Assembly: GCA_015068305.1 (NCBI GenBank)
Contig: SVKV01000018.1
Span: forward strand, 1 to 38,554
Direction of reading: 5' to 3'
Source of the DNA: Oscillospiraceae bacterium
GTDB lineage: Bacteria > Bacillota > Clostridia > Oscillospirales > Oscillospiraceae
DNA: 38,554 nt
Part shown: one piece after another, positions 1 through 7,065 of the stretch
How positions within the stretch are numbered: the first letter of the stretch is position 1
Layout: the number at the start of each line of letters is the position of its first letter
Notes under the pieces: model-generated
Database searches by the model: none
What the model saw: the letters and a program-made list of their open reading frames with translations, nothing else
What the model was told of the DNA's origin: nothing
Translations under genes and position numbers: made by a program

Positions 1-1
1 C

Positions 2-319
2 AAGGAGCTGGCTGTTCAGGTCGCTCTGATGGACAACGATCCCAAGATGGCTTCCAAGCCCGCTCAGGTCAAGGAAAAGATCGCTCAGGGCAAGATGGCT
101 GCTTTCTACAAGGAAATCTGCCTGCTGCAGCAGGAGTTCGTCCGCGCTGACCTGTTTAAGGGCGACGTGGCCGGCTACATTGCTGACGCTGCCAAGAAGC
201 TGGGCGGCAAGATCACCTTCGTCGATGCTATCCACTACACCAAGGGTGAAGGCATTGAGAAGAAGGTCGACGACTTCGCTGCTGAAGTCGCTGCACAGGT
301 TGCAGGCGCTGCAAAGTAA
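2..319 (+). CDS. tsf: Translation elongation factor Ts, C-terminal part
   Basis: The reading frame is open from the left edge, so only about the last 105 residues are present. EF-Ts is the cytoplasmic nucleotide exchange factor that reloads EF-Tu with GTP. The segment has the family's typical stretch of a KPxxVKEKIxxGKM helix followed by FYKEICLLQQ, then an IxFVxAxxYTKGEGIEKK strand and an alanine-rich C-terminal helix with EVAAQVAGAAK. The first in-frame ATG at 29 is internal, since conserved family sequence precedes it. A strong intrinsic terminator follows the stop codon within 15 bases, so the gene closes its own transcription unit. In most bacteria rpsB lies directly upstream, which would be outside this window. 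Confidence 0.93.
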   Translation, partial: KELAVQVALMDNDPKMASKPAQVKEKIAQGKMAAFYKEICLLQQEFVRADLFKGDVAGYIADAAKKLGGKITFVDAIHYTKGEGIEKKVDDFAAEVAAQVAGAAK

Positions 320-332
320 TTTTTGCCAAACA

Positions 333-366
333 GAATCCCTCAGTCGAAAGACTGAGGGATTTTTTG
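333..366 (+). terminator. Intrinsic terminator after tsf
   Basis: AATCCCTCAGT pairs with its complement across a CGAA-type loop and is followed by a run of six T residues. It separates tsf from pcp. Confidence 0.92.
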
Positions 367-423
367 TTGCCAGCTTCCCTTCCGTATGGTAGTATGTAAA
401 AAACGAAGCGGAGGTAACATCCT

Positions 424-1002
424 ATGAAAAAGCTCCTGATTACCGGATTTGATCCCTTCGGAGGAGAATCCGTCAACCCCAGCTGGGAAGCCGTAAAGCT
501 GCTGCCGGACCAAATCGGCGGTTATGAAATCCACAAGCTCCAGATCCCCACGGTTTTCGGTCTGGCGCCCCGGACCGTTCTGGAAAAGGCAGCGGAAATC
601 CAGCCCGATGTGATCATTTCCGTGGGTCAGGCCGGCACCCGGGCTGCCGTAACTCCGGAGCGGATCGGCATCAATATCCGGGATGCCCGGATTGCAGACA
701 ATGCCGGCATTTCCCCCAAGGATGAATTCATCGTCCCCGGGGGCCCCGACGGTCTTTTCTCCACCCTCCCTGTCAAGGCCATGATCGCGGCGATCCAGGC
801 CGCCGGACTGCCCGGTGCCGTCTCCAACACAGCCGGTACCTTTGTATGCAATGATGTGCTCTATTCCCTGCTCCATCATTATGCAGGCACCCACGTCCGC
901 TGCGGCTTCATCCACGTCCCCTGGCTGCCCCAGCAGGGCACGCCCAGCCTCCCCCTGGAAGATACCGTCAAGGCTCTGGAAGCCGCCGTCAGCGCCCTCT
1001 AG
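424..1002 (+). CDS. pcp: Pyroglutamyl-peptidase I (C15 cysteine peptidase)
   Basis: The 192-residue product removes N-terminal pyroglutamate from peptides in the cytoplasm. It begins with the family motif LLITGFDPFGGE. The catalytic triad of family C15 can be placed as Glu79 (in TPERIGIN), Cys142 (in GTFVCNDVLY) and His164 (in GFIHVPWLPQQ). Length is slightly shorter than the usual 200-215 residues, the difference lying at the C terminus. The ATG is preceded by GCGGAGGT at 409-416, well spaced. It lies alone between the tsf terminator and the queT promoter, so it probably forms a single-gene unit; I do not see a clear promoter in the 55 bases upstream. No link with queT is apparent. Confidence 0.93.
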   Translation: MKKLLITGFDPFGGESVNPSWEAVKLLPDQIGGYEIHKLQIPTVFGLAPRTVLEKAAEIQPDVIISVGQAGTRAAVTPERIGINIRDARIADNAGISPKDEFIVPGGPDGLFSTLPVKAMIAAIQAAGLPGAVSNTAGTFVCNDVLYSLLHHYAGTHVRCGFIHVPWLPQQGTPSLPLEDTVKALEAAVSAL

Positions 1003-1006
1003 GGCC

Positions 1007-1035
1007 TTGACAAAGCCGCTTTCCGCCGCTATAAT
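1007..1035 (+). promoter_or_regulatory. Consensus sigma-A promoter of queT
   Basis: TTGACA at 1007-1012 and TATAAT at 1030-1035 with a 17-base spacer match the vegetative consensus exactly. The start point would be near 1042, leaving a leader of about 175 bases before queT. Confidence 0.88.
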
Positions 1036-1041
1036 AAACGA

Positions 1042-1217
1042 AATTTCATATGGACAGTTCGTGACCATCCTGTCCCTAATCAAAACTAGGCGCGGGCAAT
1101 GCCCGCAGATATTTCGTGCCCGGTGCGGTATTCTTCGTTACTGCATCTGCTCGGTATCGTTGGATTTTCTATCACGGACTGTTATTCAGTCCGTGATTTC
1201 TATTTAGGAGTATTTCT
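1042..1217 (+). promoter_or_regulatory. Structured queT leader, candidate preQ1-type riboswitch with attenuator
   Basis: The leader folds into a stem GGACAG/CTGTCC (1052-1057 with 1070-1075) followed by an A-rich tail with AAAACTAGG, a small hairpin GCGGGC/GCCCGC (1092-1106), a hairpin TGCGGTA/TACTGCA (1124-1145), and the 11-bp attenuator at 1171-1197. The stretch 1055-1064 (CAGTTCGTGA) is nearly the same as the 3' arm of the attenuator (CAGTCCGTGA, 1187-1196), so it could pair with the 5' arm 1172-1181 instead. This gives two exclusive folds, as expected of a switch. QueT genes are known targets of preQ1 riboswitches, including a class (preQ1-III) described from Ruminococcaceae. The class is not assigned: the loop does not satisfy the short class I pseudoknot. 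Confidence 0.6.
1171..1205 (+). terminator. Attenuator hairpin in front of queT
   Basis: ATCACGGACTG (1171-1181) pairs perfectly with CAGTCCGTGAT (1187-1197) over a 5-base loop and is followed by TTCTATTT. The ribosome binding site AGGAG (1206-1210) comes directly after, so the hairpin can act as a conditional terminator. Confidence 0.72.
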
Positions 1218-1724
1218 ATGCGCAACCGCAACCGGTTTCTGACTCATGCCGCCATCATCGGCGCGCTGTATGTGGTGCTGACCCATATGCAGAATATTCT
1301 CATTCCCAATTCGGCAAGCTTTGCCATTCAGTGCCGTCTGTCCGAGGCGCTGTGTGTCCTTGCCTTTTTCACCCCTGCTGCCATTCCGGGTCTGACCGTT
1401 GGGTGTCTGGTATTCAATATCACCTTTGCCGCCGCGCTGCCCCTGGACTGGATTGTGGGAAGCCTTGCCACATTGACTGCCACCGCAGCCATGTGGGGAC
1501 TGCGGCGGATTCTTGTGGCCGGATATCCCCTGCCGGGCATGCTGATGCCCGTTCTGACCAACGCCGCTCTGGTGGGCTGGGAGCTTTCCGTATATATCGG
1601 CGGCGGTTTCTGGCTCAATGCCCTGTATGTGGCCATCGGCGAACTGATTGTCATGCTGGTTTTCGGCCCCATCCTCTACCGGGTGATTCGGAAACGAAAG
1701 CTGGATCAGCTGCTCTTCGGTTAA
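1218..1724 (+). CDS. queT: QueT family ECF transporter S component (queuosine precursor uptake)
   Basis: The 168-residue integral membrane protein has about five to six hydrophobic helices and the family features: an N-terminal basic start followed by AAIIGALYVVLT, the SFAIQCRLSEALCVLAFF segment, and AIPGLTVGCLVFNI with IVGSLATL further on. QueT proteins bind preQ0/preQ1-like queuosine precursors and work with a shared energizing module (two EcfA ATPases and EcfT), which is not encoded here. The ATG is chosen because AGGAG lies eight bases upstream. The gene stands alone between its own promoter/leader and a bidirectional terminator. Expression is likely controlled by the switching leader upstream. 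The family assignment is firm; the exact ligand is inferred from the family. Confidence 0.88.
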   Translation: MRNRNRFLTHAAIIGALYVVLTHMQNILIPNSASFAIQCRLSEALCVLAFFTPAAIPGLTVGCLVFNITFAAALPLDWIVGSLATLTATAAMWGLRRILVAGYPLPGMLMPVLTNAALVGWELSVYIGGGFWLNALYVAIGELIVMLVFGPILYRVIRKRKLDQLLFG

Positions 1725-1730
1725 CAAAAT

Positions 1731-1764
1731 ACGGCACACCCTTTGGGGTGTGCCGTTCTTTTTT
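1731..1764. terminator. Bidirectional terminator between queT and the carboxypeptidase gene
   Basis: ACGGCACACCC pairs with GGGTGTGCCGT over a short loop. A T run follows on the plus strand, and ATTTTGTT follows on the minus strand, so it can serve both convergent genes. Confidence 0.88.
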
Positions 1765-2827
1765 ACTGAAGCAGTTCCTTGCAGGCCTTTGCCAGGGTGA
1801 TCACATCCCGGAACCGCTGATATTCATCCGCGTATCCGAACACGCCGATGACCAGCTGCCGGCCGTCCTTGCATTTGAAGGCGGACATCAGACAGTACTC
1901 TGCCTGGCGGGTGTAGCCGGTCTTCATACCGATGGCATCGCCCCGGTAGAAGCCCTCCTCCGGATTCAGCAGCAGATTGGTATTCTCCCATTCCACCGTA
2001 TGGCCGCTGAGGAAGGTCACCTCATCTTTGGACTTGCGGATATACCGGGAGATGGTCTTATCCTCCAGAGCAAGCTTGGCGATCCGGGCCATGTCGTTCA
2101 GACAGGTATAGTGGCAGCCCATGTGCCAGCCGTCGGGATTTGCAAACAGGGACCGCTCAAAGCCCAGTTCGTCGGCCACCCGGTTCATTTCCCGGACAAA
2201 GGTCTCCACGGCCTGCACCGGCTCCAGGGTCTCATCCTCCGCGATCCGCCGTCCGGCGGCGGCTGCCAGAATGATGGCGGCATCGTTTCCGCTGGGCAGC
2301 ATCATGCCCTCGATCACATGCTTGACATACAGGGTCTGGCCCTTGCCAATGTAAGCCACAGAGGAGCCGGGCTTCGTCAGATCCCGCTCCGCACCCACGG
2401 TGATCACATCATCGGGGCTTAAATGCTGCAGCGCCACATAGGCGGAAAAAAGCTTTGTCACACTGGCAGGGTAGAGCTTGTCTCCCTCCCGGGAGTGGGC
2501 ATAAATAATCTCATCGCCCGTGGCATCGTAAACCAGCAGCTGGTCGTATTCCATTTCCGAAGCCAGGGCATCGCAGATCCCGTAGATCTCGGATTCCGTG
2601 TCGATGACATAGGCAGGAGGCTCAGTTTCTTCCGGCTCAGTTTCTTCCGGCTCAGTTTCTTCCGGCTCAGTTTCTTCCGGCTGGGTTGCCTCTGTGGCAA
2701 CTGCTGTTTCCGGGACGGTTTCGGTGGGTTCCGTTGCCGGAAGCTCCGTGGCAGACACCGCACTTCCGCTCAGCAGCAGGGTCATCACAAGAACCGCTGC
2801 AAGAATTCTTCTCATCCATATTCTCAT
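1763..2827 (-). CDS. Serine-type D-alanyl-D-alanine carboxypeptidase (PBP5/DacF-like)
   Basis: The 354-residue precursor has a signal peptide (basic start, hydrophobic residues 8-22, AVSA cleavage region). A linker rich in Thr, Pro and Glu (about residues 28-72) contains perfect EETEP repeats, and a penicillin-binding catalytic domain follows. The active-site motifs are S122-VT-K125, S179-G-N181 and K302-T-G304, the order expected of family S11. Such enzymes trim the terminal D-alanine of peptidoglycan stem peptides outside the cell. No clear C-terminal amphipathic membrane anchor is seen after the catalytic domain, so it may be held by other means or be released. The start at 2827 is supported by AAGGAGGG seven bases upstream. 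A perfect vegetative promoter lies just upstream. Confidence 0.92.
   Translation of the reverse strand: MRIWMRRILAAVLVMTLLLSGSAVSATELPATEPTETVPETAVATEATQPEETEPEETEPEETEPEETEPPAYVIDTESEIYGICDALASEMEYDQLLVYDATGDEIIYAHSREGDKLYPASVTKLFSAYVALQHLSPDDVITVGAERDLTKPGSSVAYIGKGQTLYVKHVIEGMMLPSGNDAAIILAAAAGRRIAEDETLEPVQAVETFVREMNRVADELGFERSLFANPDGWHMGCHYTCLNDMARIAKLALEDKTISRYIRKSKDEVTFLSGHTVEWENTNLLLNPEEGFYRGDAIGMKTGYTRQAEYCLMSAFKCKDGRQLVIGVFGYADEYQRFRDVITLAKACKELLQ
2619..2678 (-). repeat. Four perfect 15-bp tandem repeats in the carboxypeptidase linker
   Basis: GGCTCAGTTTCTTCC (plus strand) is repeated four times without a change, encoding an acidic EETEP-type linker on the minus strand. Copy number can change in frame by slippage. 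Confidence 0.95.
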
Positions 2828-2854
2828 GATTATCCCTCCTTCATATCGGGAATC

Positions 2855-2883
2855 ATTATATGGGGTCTGCCCCGGATTGTCAA
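2855..2883 (-). promoter_or_regulatory. Consensus promoter of the carboxypeptidase gene
   Basis: On the minus strand TTGACA (2883-2878) and TATAAT (2860-2855) are 17 bases apart. The ribosome binding site follows after about 15 bases. Confidence 0.9.
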
Positions 2884-2900
2884 GTTTCGGGAGTTTAAGA

Positions 2901-2929
2901 TTGTTTTACGACAGATTATGTGCTATGAT
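2901..2929 (+). promoter_or_regulatory. Possible promoter of the DUF2156 gene
   Basis: TTGTTT (2901-2906) and TATGAT (2924-2929) are separated by 17 bases. The start would fall close to the ribosome binding site at about 2936, leaving a very short leader. Confidence 0.4.
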
Positions 2930-2950
2930 ACCGCCAAAGGAAGTGATATT

Positions 2951-3862
2951 ATGATCCCTTTTGAACGTCTGGATCTTCATAAAAAGCAGGAATACGACCG
3001 CTATCTGATGCACTGCGGAGAGCGGGGCTGTGAGTATTCCTTTGTCAACAAATTCCTCTGGGGCCGCCAGAAGGCTGCCTTTCTGGATGACACGCTGGTG
3101 TTCTTCTCCCAGTTTGACCGGCGCAGTGTCTATCCCTTCCCTGTGGGCCGGGGAGATTTGAAGCCCGCTCTGGATGCCCTCATCCATGATGCCCGGATGC
3201 GGGGCATTCCCTGCTGCCTCAGCTGCATGACGGAAGCGGACTGCCGTCTGGTGGAGCAGCTGTATCCCGGCCGGTTCCGGTTCCATGCGGACCGGGACAG
3301 CTATGACTATATCTATTCCATTGACGACCTTGCGGATCTGAAGGGCCGCAAATTCCAGAAGAAGCGGCCCCATCTGCACCGTTTTGAGGAGAATCACCCG
3401 GACTGCCGGGTGCTGCCCCTGGACGAAAACACCCGGGCCGCCGCCTTCTGTATGCTGCAGTCCTGGTATGAAAACCGGCTCCAGGCTGATCCCACCATGG
3501 ATTTCGATCTGGAAAAGGTAGCCATGGAGCGGGCCTTTGCGTTCCAGATCCCTCTGGGACTGGAGGGCATCGTGCTGATGGACGGAAATGAGGTGCTGGC
3601 CTTTGCCATGGGCTCCTTCCTTCGGGAGGATACCTTTGACATCCACTTTGAAAAAGCCCGGGAGGACATCCAGGGTGCCTACGCCGCCGTCAACCGGGCC
3701 TTTGCCCGGCATCTGCGGCAGAAATACCCCCAGCTTCGCTGGCTGAACCGGGAGGATGACATGGGTCTGGAAGGTCTGCGCCGGGCAAAGCTCAGCTACA
3801 ATCCGGCCAGGCTCCTGGAAAAATACTGGGCCCGGCTCTGGGAGGAAGAAGATGAAATTTGA
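2951..3862 (+). CDS. DUF2156 protein (phosphatidylglycerol lysyltransferase C-domain-like)
   Basis: The 303-residue soluble protein resembles DUF2156 proteins, which have two tandem GNAT-like folds related to the catalytic part of MprF and to FemX-type aminoacyl transferases. Visible family features are an N-terminal stretch with CEYSFVNKFLW, a central DYIYSIDDLADLKGRKFQKKRPHL-type region in which a lysine-rich helix follows the YIY strand, and a C-terminal segment ending LRRAKLSYNPARLLEKY. It has no signal peptide or membrane segment. The substrate cannot be told from sequence. The frame is open further upstream, but the ATG at 2951 is preceded by AAAGGAAG and the upstream part overlaps the divergent gene. 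It overlaps the next gene by 11 bases, so the two are probably co-translated. Confidence 0.85.
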   Translation: MIPFERLDLHKKQEYDRYLMHCGERGCEYSFVNKFLWGRQKAAFLDDTLVFFSQFDRRSVYPFPVGRGDLKPALDALIHDARMRGIPCCLSCMTEADCRLVEQLYPGRFRFHADRDSYDYIYSIDDLADLKGRKFQKKRPHLHRFEENHPDCRVLPLDENTRAAAFCMLQSWYENRLQADPTMDFDLEKVAMERAFAFQIPLGLEGIVLMDGNEVLAFAMGSFLREDTFDIHFEKAREDIQGAYAAVNRAFARHLRQKYPQLRWLNREDDMGLEGLRRAKLSYNPARLLEKYWARLWEEEDEI

Positions 3863-4607
3863 TCATCCGCAAAAGCCGCAGATTTCACAGCTGCGCAGCC
3901 TCTGGAAGGAGGCCTTCGGGGATACGGAAGAATTTCTGGATATCTTTTTCTCCACCGCCTTTTCCCCAAACCGCTGCCGCTGCGCCACCGAGGACGGACA
4001 GGTCCTTGCCGCGCTGTACTGGTTTGATGTCAGCTGCGCAGGACAGAAGCTGGCCTACATCTATGCTGTGGCCACCGGAAAGGCAAGCCGGGGACGGGGT
4101 CTTTGCCGGGCGCTGATGGCAGACACCGCAGAGATTCTCCGCTCCGCCGGTTATCTGGGCGCCCTGCTGGTGCCCCAGAGCGAGGGCCTCTTTGCCATGT
4201 ACGGCAAGATGGGTTATCTTCCCGCCACCTTGCTGGAAGAATTTCACTGCGCCGCTTCCGAACCCCTTCCGGTCCGGGAAATCCGCCCGGAAGAATACGC
4301 CGCCCTCCGCCCTGCCCTGCTGCCTCCGGACAGCGTGATCCAGGAGGGAGAGAATCTTCTTTTCCTCGGGAAAATCGCCCGGTTTTACAAAGGCGACGGT
4401 TTTCTGGCTGCTGTCAGCCGGGAGGCGGAACATCTGCGGATTCTGGAATATCTGGGGGATTCCGGCGGAATTGCCCCTCTGATCGCCGCCCTGGGACACC
4501 GGGAAGCAACAGTCCGGACTCCCGGCGGCAGGCAGCCCTTTTCCATGTATCTGCCGCTGGATGACCGTTGCCCCAGGCCTGTCTACTTTGCTTTCTGCTT
4601 TGACTGA
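3852..4607 (+). CDS. GNAT family N-acetyltransferase
   Basis: The 251-residue protein has one recognisable GNAT domain in its first half: the strand LAYIYAVATGKA followed by RGRGLC (residues 80-85), the R/Q-x-x-G-x-G/A acetyl-CoA pyrophosphate loop, and then an ALLVPQSEGLFAMYGKMGY segment with the typical C-terminal Tyr region. The second half (about residues 130-251) is less clear and may be a degenerate second acyltransferase-like fold. The acceptor is unknown. The start overlaps the end of the DUF2156 gene and uses GGAGGAAG inside it, which points to translational coupling and a shared role of the two acyltransferase-like proteins. No terminator follows; a separate strong promoter starts the next gene. 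Confidence 0.82.
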   Translation: MKFDHPQKPQISQLRSLWKEAFGDTEEFLDIFFSTAFSPNRCRCATEDGQVLAALYWFDVSCAGQKLAYIYAVATGKASRGRGLCRALMADTAEILRSAGYLGALLVPQSEGLFAMYGKMGYLPATLLEEFHCAASEPLPVREIRPEEYAALRPALLPPDSVIQEGENLLFLGKIARFYKGDGFLAAVSREAEHLRILEYLGDSGGIAPLIAALGHREATVRTPGGRQPFSMYLPLDDRCPRPVYFAFCFD

Positions 4608-4646
4608 GCACTCTTTTCGGCATTTTGGTATCTTTTTTTGATTAAT

Positions 4647-4675
4647 TTGACAAATTGTCACATCGGGTTTATAAT
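4647..4675 (+). promoter_or_regulatory. Consensus promoter of the NSS transporter with palindrome on the -35
   Basis: TTGACA (4647-4652) and TATAAT (4670-4675) are 17 bases apart. The 13-base palindrome TGACAAATTGTCA (4648-4660) covers the -35 element and may be an operator. Confidence 0.85.
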
Positions 4676-4705
4676 AAGCCCATCTTTTTCTCCGGAGGTT
4701 TCCTT

Positions 4706-6073
4706 ATGGAACGCGAAAAACTCGGAAGCCGCCTGGGCTTTATCCTGCTCAGTGCCGGCTGCGCCATCGGCATTGGCAATGTCTGGAAATTCCCTTACAT
4801 TACCGGTGCAAACGGCGGCGGTATTTTTGTTCTGATCTATCTGTTTTTCCTGGTGGTGCTGGGCATCCCGGTGATGACCATGGAATTTGCTCTGGGCCGC
4901 GGCAGCCAGAAAAGCCCTGTCGCCATGCACAAGGCGTTGGAGCCCAAGGGCAGCAAATGGCACCTGCACGGCTACGCCTGCCTTGCCGGCTGCGTGATTT
5001 TGATGATGTTCTACACCTGCGTGGCAGGCTGGATGCTGAATTATTTCATTTCCACCGCCGCAGGCCAGTTTGTGGGGATGGCACCGGCCCAGATCAAGGA
5101 TGCCTTCTACACCTCCCTGGCAGATGCCCGGATTCAGGTGTTCTACACCGTGATCGTGGTTCTGATCGGCTTTCTGGTCTGCTCCATCGGCCTGCAGAAG
5201 GGTCTGGAGCGGATCACCAAATGGATGATGGTGGCGCTGCTGCTGATCATGGTGGCCCTGGCCGTCAATTCCATCCTGACCCCCGGCGGCAGTGAGGGTC
5301 TCCGGTTCTATCTGCTGCCCAGCCTGGACCGGCTGCTGGAGGTGGGCATCGGCAATGTGATCGTGGCCGCCATGAACCAGGCCTTCTTCACCCTGAGCCT
5401 GGGCATCGGCTCCATGGCCATCTTCGGCAGCTACATCGGCAAGGAGCGGGCCCTGATGGGCGAATCCGTCAATGTGGCGGTGCTGGATACCTTCGTGGCC
5501 GTCACCTCCGGTCTGATCATCTTCCCTGCCTGCTTTGCCTATGACATCCAGGTGGACAGCGGCCCGGATCTGCTGTTCATTACCCTGCCCAATGTGTTCA
5601 ACAATCTGCCCGGCGGCCGGTTCTGGGGAAGCCTGTTCTTCCTGTTCATGAGCTTCGCCGCTCTGTCCACCGTCTTTACGGTCTTTGAGTGCATCGTTTC
5701 CTGCATGATGGATCTGACCCGTTGGCCCCGGCAGAAGACTTGTCTGGTCTGCTGCGTTGCCATGCTGGTCCTGGCACTGCCCTGCGCCCTGTGCTGGAAC
5801 GTCCTGGGTGATGTCCATCCCTTTGGAGGAAGCTCCACCATCATGGATCTGGAGGACTTCATCGTTTCCAACTGTCTGCTGCCCCTGGGTTCCCTGCTGT
5901 ATGTCCTGTTCTGTACCAGCCGCTACGGCTGGGGCTGGGAGGCTTTCGTGAAGGAAGCCAACACCGGCAAGGGTGCCAAGGTGGCTTCCTGGATGCGGCC
6001 CTATATGACCTGGGTGCTGCCGGTGATCATCGTGGTGCTGTTCTTCATCGGCATCTACAATTTCTTCGCATAA
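4706..6073 (+). CDS. Sodium-dependent transporter, neurotransmitter:sodium symporter (NSS) family
   Basis: The 455-residue membrane protein has about eleven to twelve hydrophobic segments. The first helix carries the family signature GCAIGIGNVWKFPY followed by TGANGGG, the unwound sodium and substrate binding region of LeuT-fold transporters. The helix 6 region has the NQAFFTLSLGIGSM segment, and a later FAALSTVFTVFE stretch matches helix 8. Bacterial members (LeuT, TnaT, MhsT) import amino acids with sodium; the substrate here is not predictable. The start at 4706 follows GGAGGT at 4694-4699; an upstream in-frame ATG at 4655 lies within the promoter and is rejected. A single-gene unit with its own promoter and terminator. 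Confidence 0.94.
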   Translation: MEREKLGSRLGFILLSAGCAIGIGNVWKFPYITGANGGGIFVLIYLFFLVVLGIPVMTMEFALGRGSQKSPVAMHKALEPKGSKWHLHGYACLAGCVILMMFYTCVAGWMLNYFISTAAGQFVGMAPAQIKDAFYTSLADARIQVFYTVIVVLIGFLVCSIGLQKGLERITKWMMVALLLIMVALAVNSILTPGGSEGLRFYLLPSLDRLLEVGIGNVIVAAMNQAFFTLSLGIGSMAIFGSYIGKERALMGESVNVAVLDTFVAVTSGLIIFPACFAYDIQVDSGPDLLFITLPNVFNNLPGGRFWGSLFFLFMSFAALSTVFTVFECIVSCMMDLTRWPRQKTCLVCCVAMLVLALPCALCWNVLGDVHPFGGSSTIMDLEDFIVSNCLLPLGSLLYVLFCTSRYGWGWEAFVKEANTGKGAKVASWMRPYMTWVLPVIIVVLFFIGIYNFFA

Positions 6074-6114
6074 AAAAATTCAATGCCGCCGGCTTTCGCC
6101 GGCGGCATTTTTGT
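6072..6114. terminator. Bidirectional terminator between NSS transporter and permease gene
   Basis: AATGCCGCCGGC pairs with GCCGGCGGCATT over TTTC. T runs flank it on both strands, so it fits both convergent units. Confidence 0.92.
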
Positions 6115-6123
6115 TTGGGATTC

Positions 6124-7065
6124 TTATCTGCTTCCCTTGTCGTAGGGAACACCCTCTGCCTTGGGTGCCCGGGACTTCTTGGAAGTGAAGGCCAGAACCA
6201 CCAGGGAGATGATATAAGGAAGCATGTTGTAGACCTGGCTGGGAATATCCAGAGCAGCCAGGAAGTCAAAGCCCATGTACACATTGGACAGGGCCCGGAA
6301 CATACCGAACAGCAGGGCTGCCAGGGCGATCCGGATGGGATTCCACTGGCCGAAGATCATAACAGCCAGGGCCAGGAAGCCGAAGCCTGCCACGCCGTAC
6401 TCGAAACGCCACTCGGAAACACCGGCGGTGATGAAGACAATGCCGCCCAAACCGCCCAGGGCACCGGAGATCAGAACACCGGCCCAGCGCATCTTGTAGA
6501 CATTGATGCCCACGGAGTCCGCTGCCTGGGGATGCTCGCCGCAGGCCATGAGCCGCAGACCGAATCGGGTCTTGAAGAGCAGCACATGGATGATGATCAG
6601 CGCCAGAACGGTAACCACCATGAACCAGCTGAATTCGAAGCCGCCCATGTTCACCAGAAATGCCTGCTTGGGAACCGCATACTGAATGACGGAGGAAACG
6701 TCGTCGGGGTTTGCAGCGGTGTTGATGGCCTTGACGATGACGGTGGCAGCGGCCACGCCCAGGATGTTCATGGCCGTGCCGATGATGGTCTGGTCAGCCT
6801 TGAAATTGATACTGGCAACAGCCAGCAGGGAGGAATAGAGCACACCCATCAATGCAGCAGCCAGGAGCACCACCAGGATGATTACGATGGCGGGGCTGCC
6901 GGCAGGCAGATAGCGCATGGCCAGCGCGCCGCCCATGGCACCCATGACCATGATGCCCTCCAGGCCCAGGTTGATGACACCGGACCGCTCGGAGATACAG
7001 CCGCCCAGAGCAACCAGCAGCAGAACGGAAGCAAAAGTCAGTGTGTATTGAATCAGAAGCAGCAT
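6124..7065 (-). CDS. Nucleoside ABC transporter permease (NupQ/YufQ-like)
   Basis: The 313-residue integral membrane protein belongs to the BPD_transp_2 permease family. It shows the diagnostic SGVINLGLEGIMVMGAMGG segment after the first helix and the later MACGEHPQAADSVGINV cytoplasmic coupling segment, with about eight to nine hydrophobic helices. It would pair with the second permease as the membrane channel of a BMP-type importer for purine or pyrimidine nucleosides. Its start codon overlaps the stop of the upstream permease gene by one base (TAATG), so translation is coupled. It is the last gene of the operon and ends before a bidirectional terminator. The nucleoside substrate is inferred from homologous systems and from the neighbouring salvage genes. 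Confidence 0.92.
   Translation of the reverse strand: MLLLIQYTLTFASVLLLVALGGCISERSGVINLGLEGIMVMGAMGGALAMRYLPAGSPAIVIILVVLLAAALMGVLYSSLLAVASINFKADQTIIGTAMNILGVAAATVIVKAINTAANPDDVSSVIQYAVPKQAFLVNMGGFEFSWFMVVTVLALIIIHVLLFKTRFGLRLMACGEHPQAADSVGINVYKMRWAGVLISGALGGLGGIVFITAGVSEWRFEYGVAGFGFLALAVMIFGQWNPIRIALAALLFGMFRALSNVYMGFDFLAALDIPSQVYNMLPYIISLVVLAFTSKKSRAPKAEGVPYDKGSR

Noticed and set aside
340..1083. Long minus-strand open frame opposite pcp
   Set aside because: Shadow of pcp with no ribosome binding site or recognisable domain.
1052..1089. Class I preQ1 riboswitch directly after the queT promoter
   Set aside because: A short stem and an A-rich tail exist, but the loop (TTCGTGACCATC) cannot form the required pseudoknot with the tail (AAAACTAG). 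The leader is kept as a switch of undefined class.
2423..2950. Upstream extension of the DUF2156 frame over the carboxypeptidase gene
   Set aside because: Antisense to the signal peptide and linker of the divergent gene; a good start with a ribosome binding site exists at 2951.
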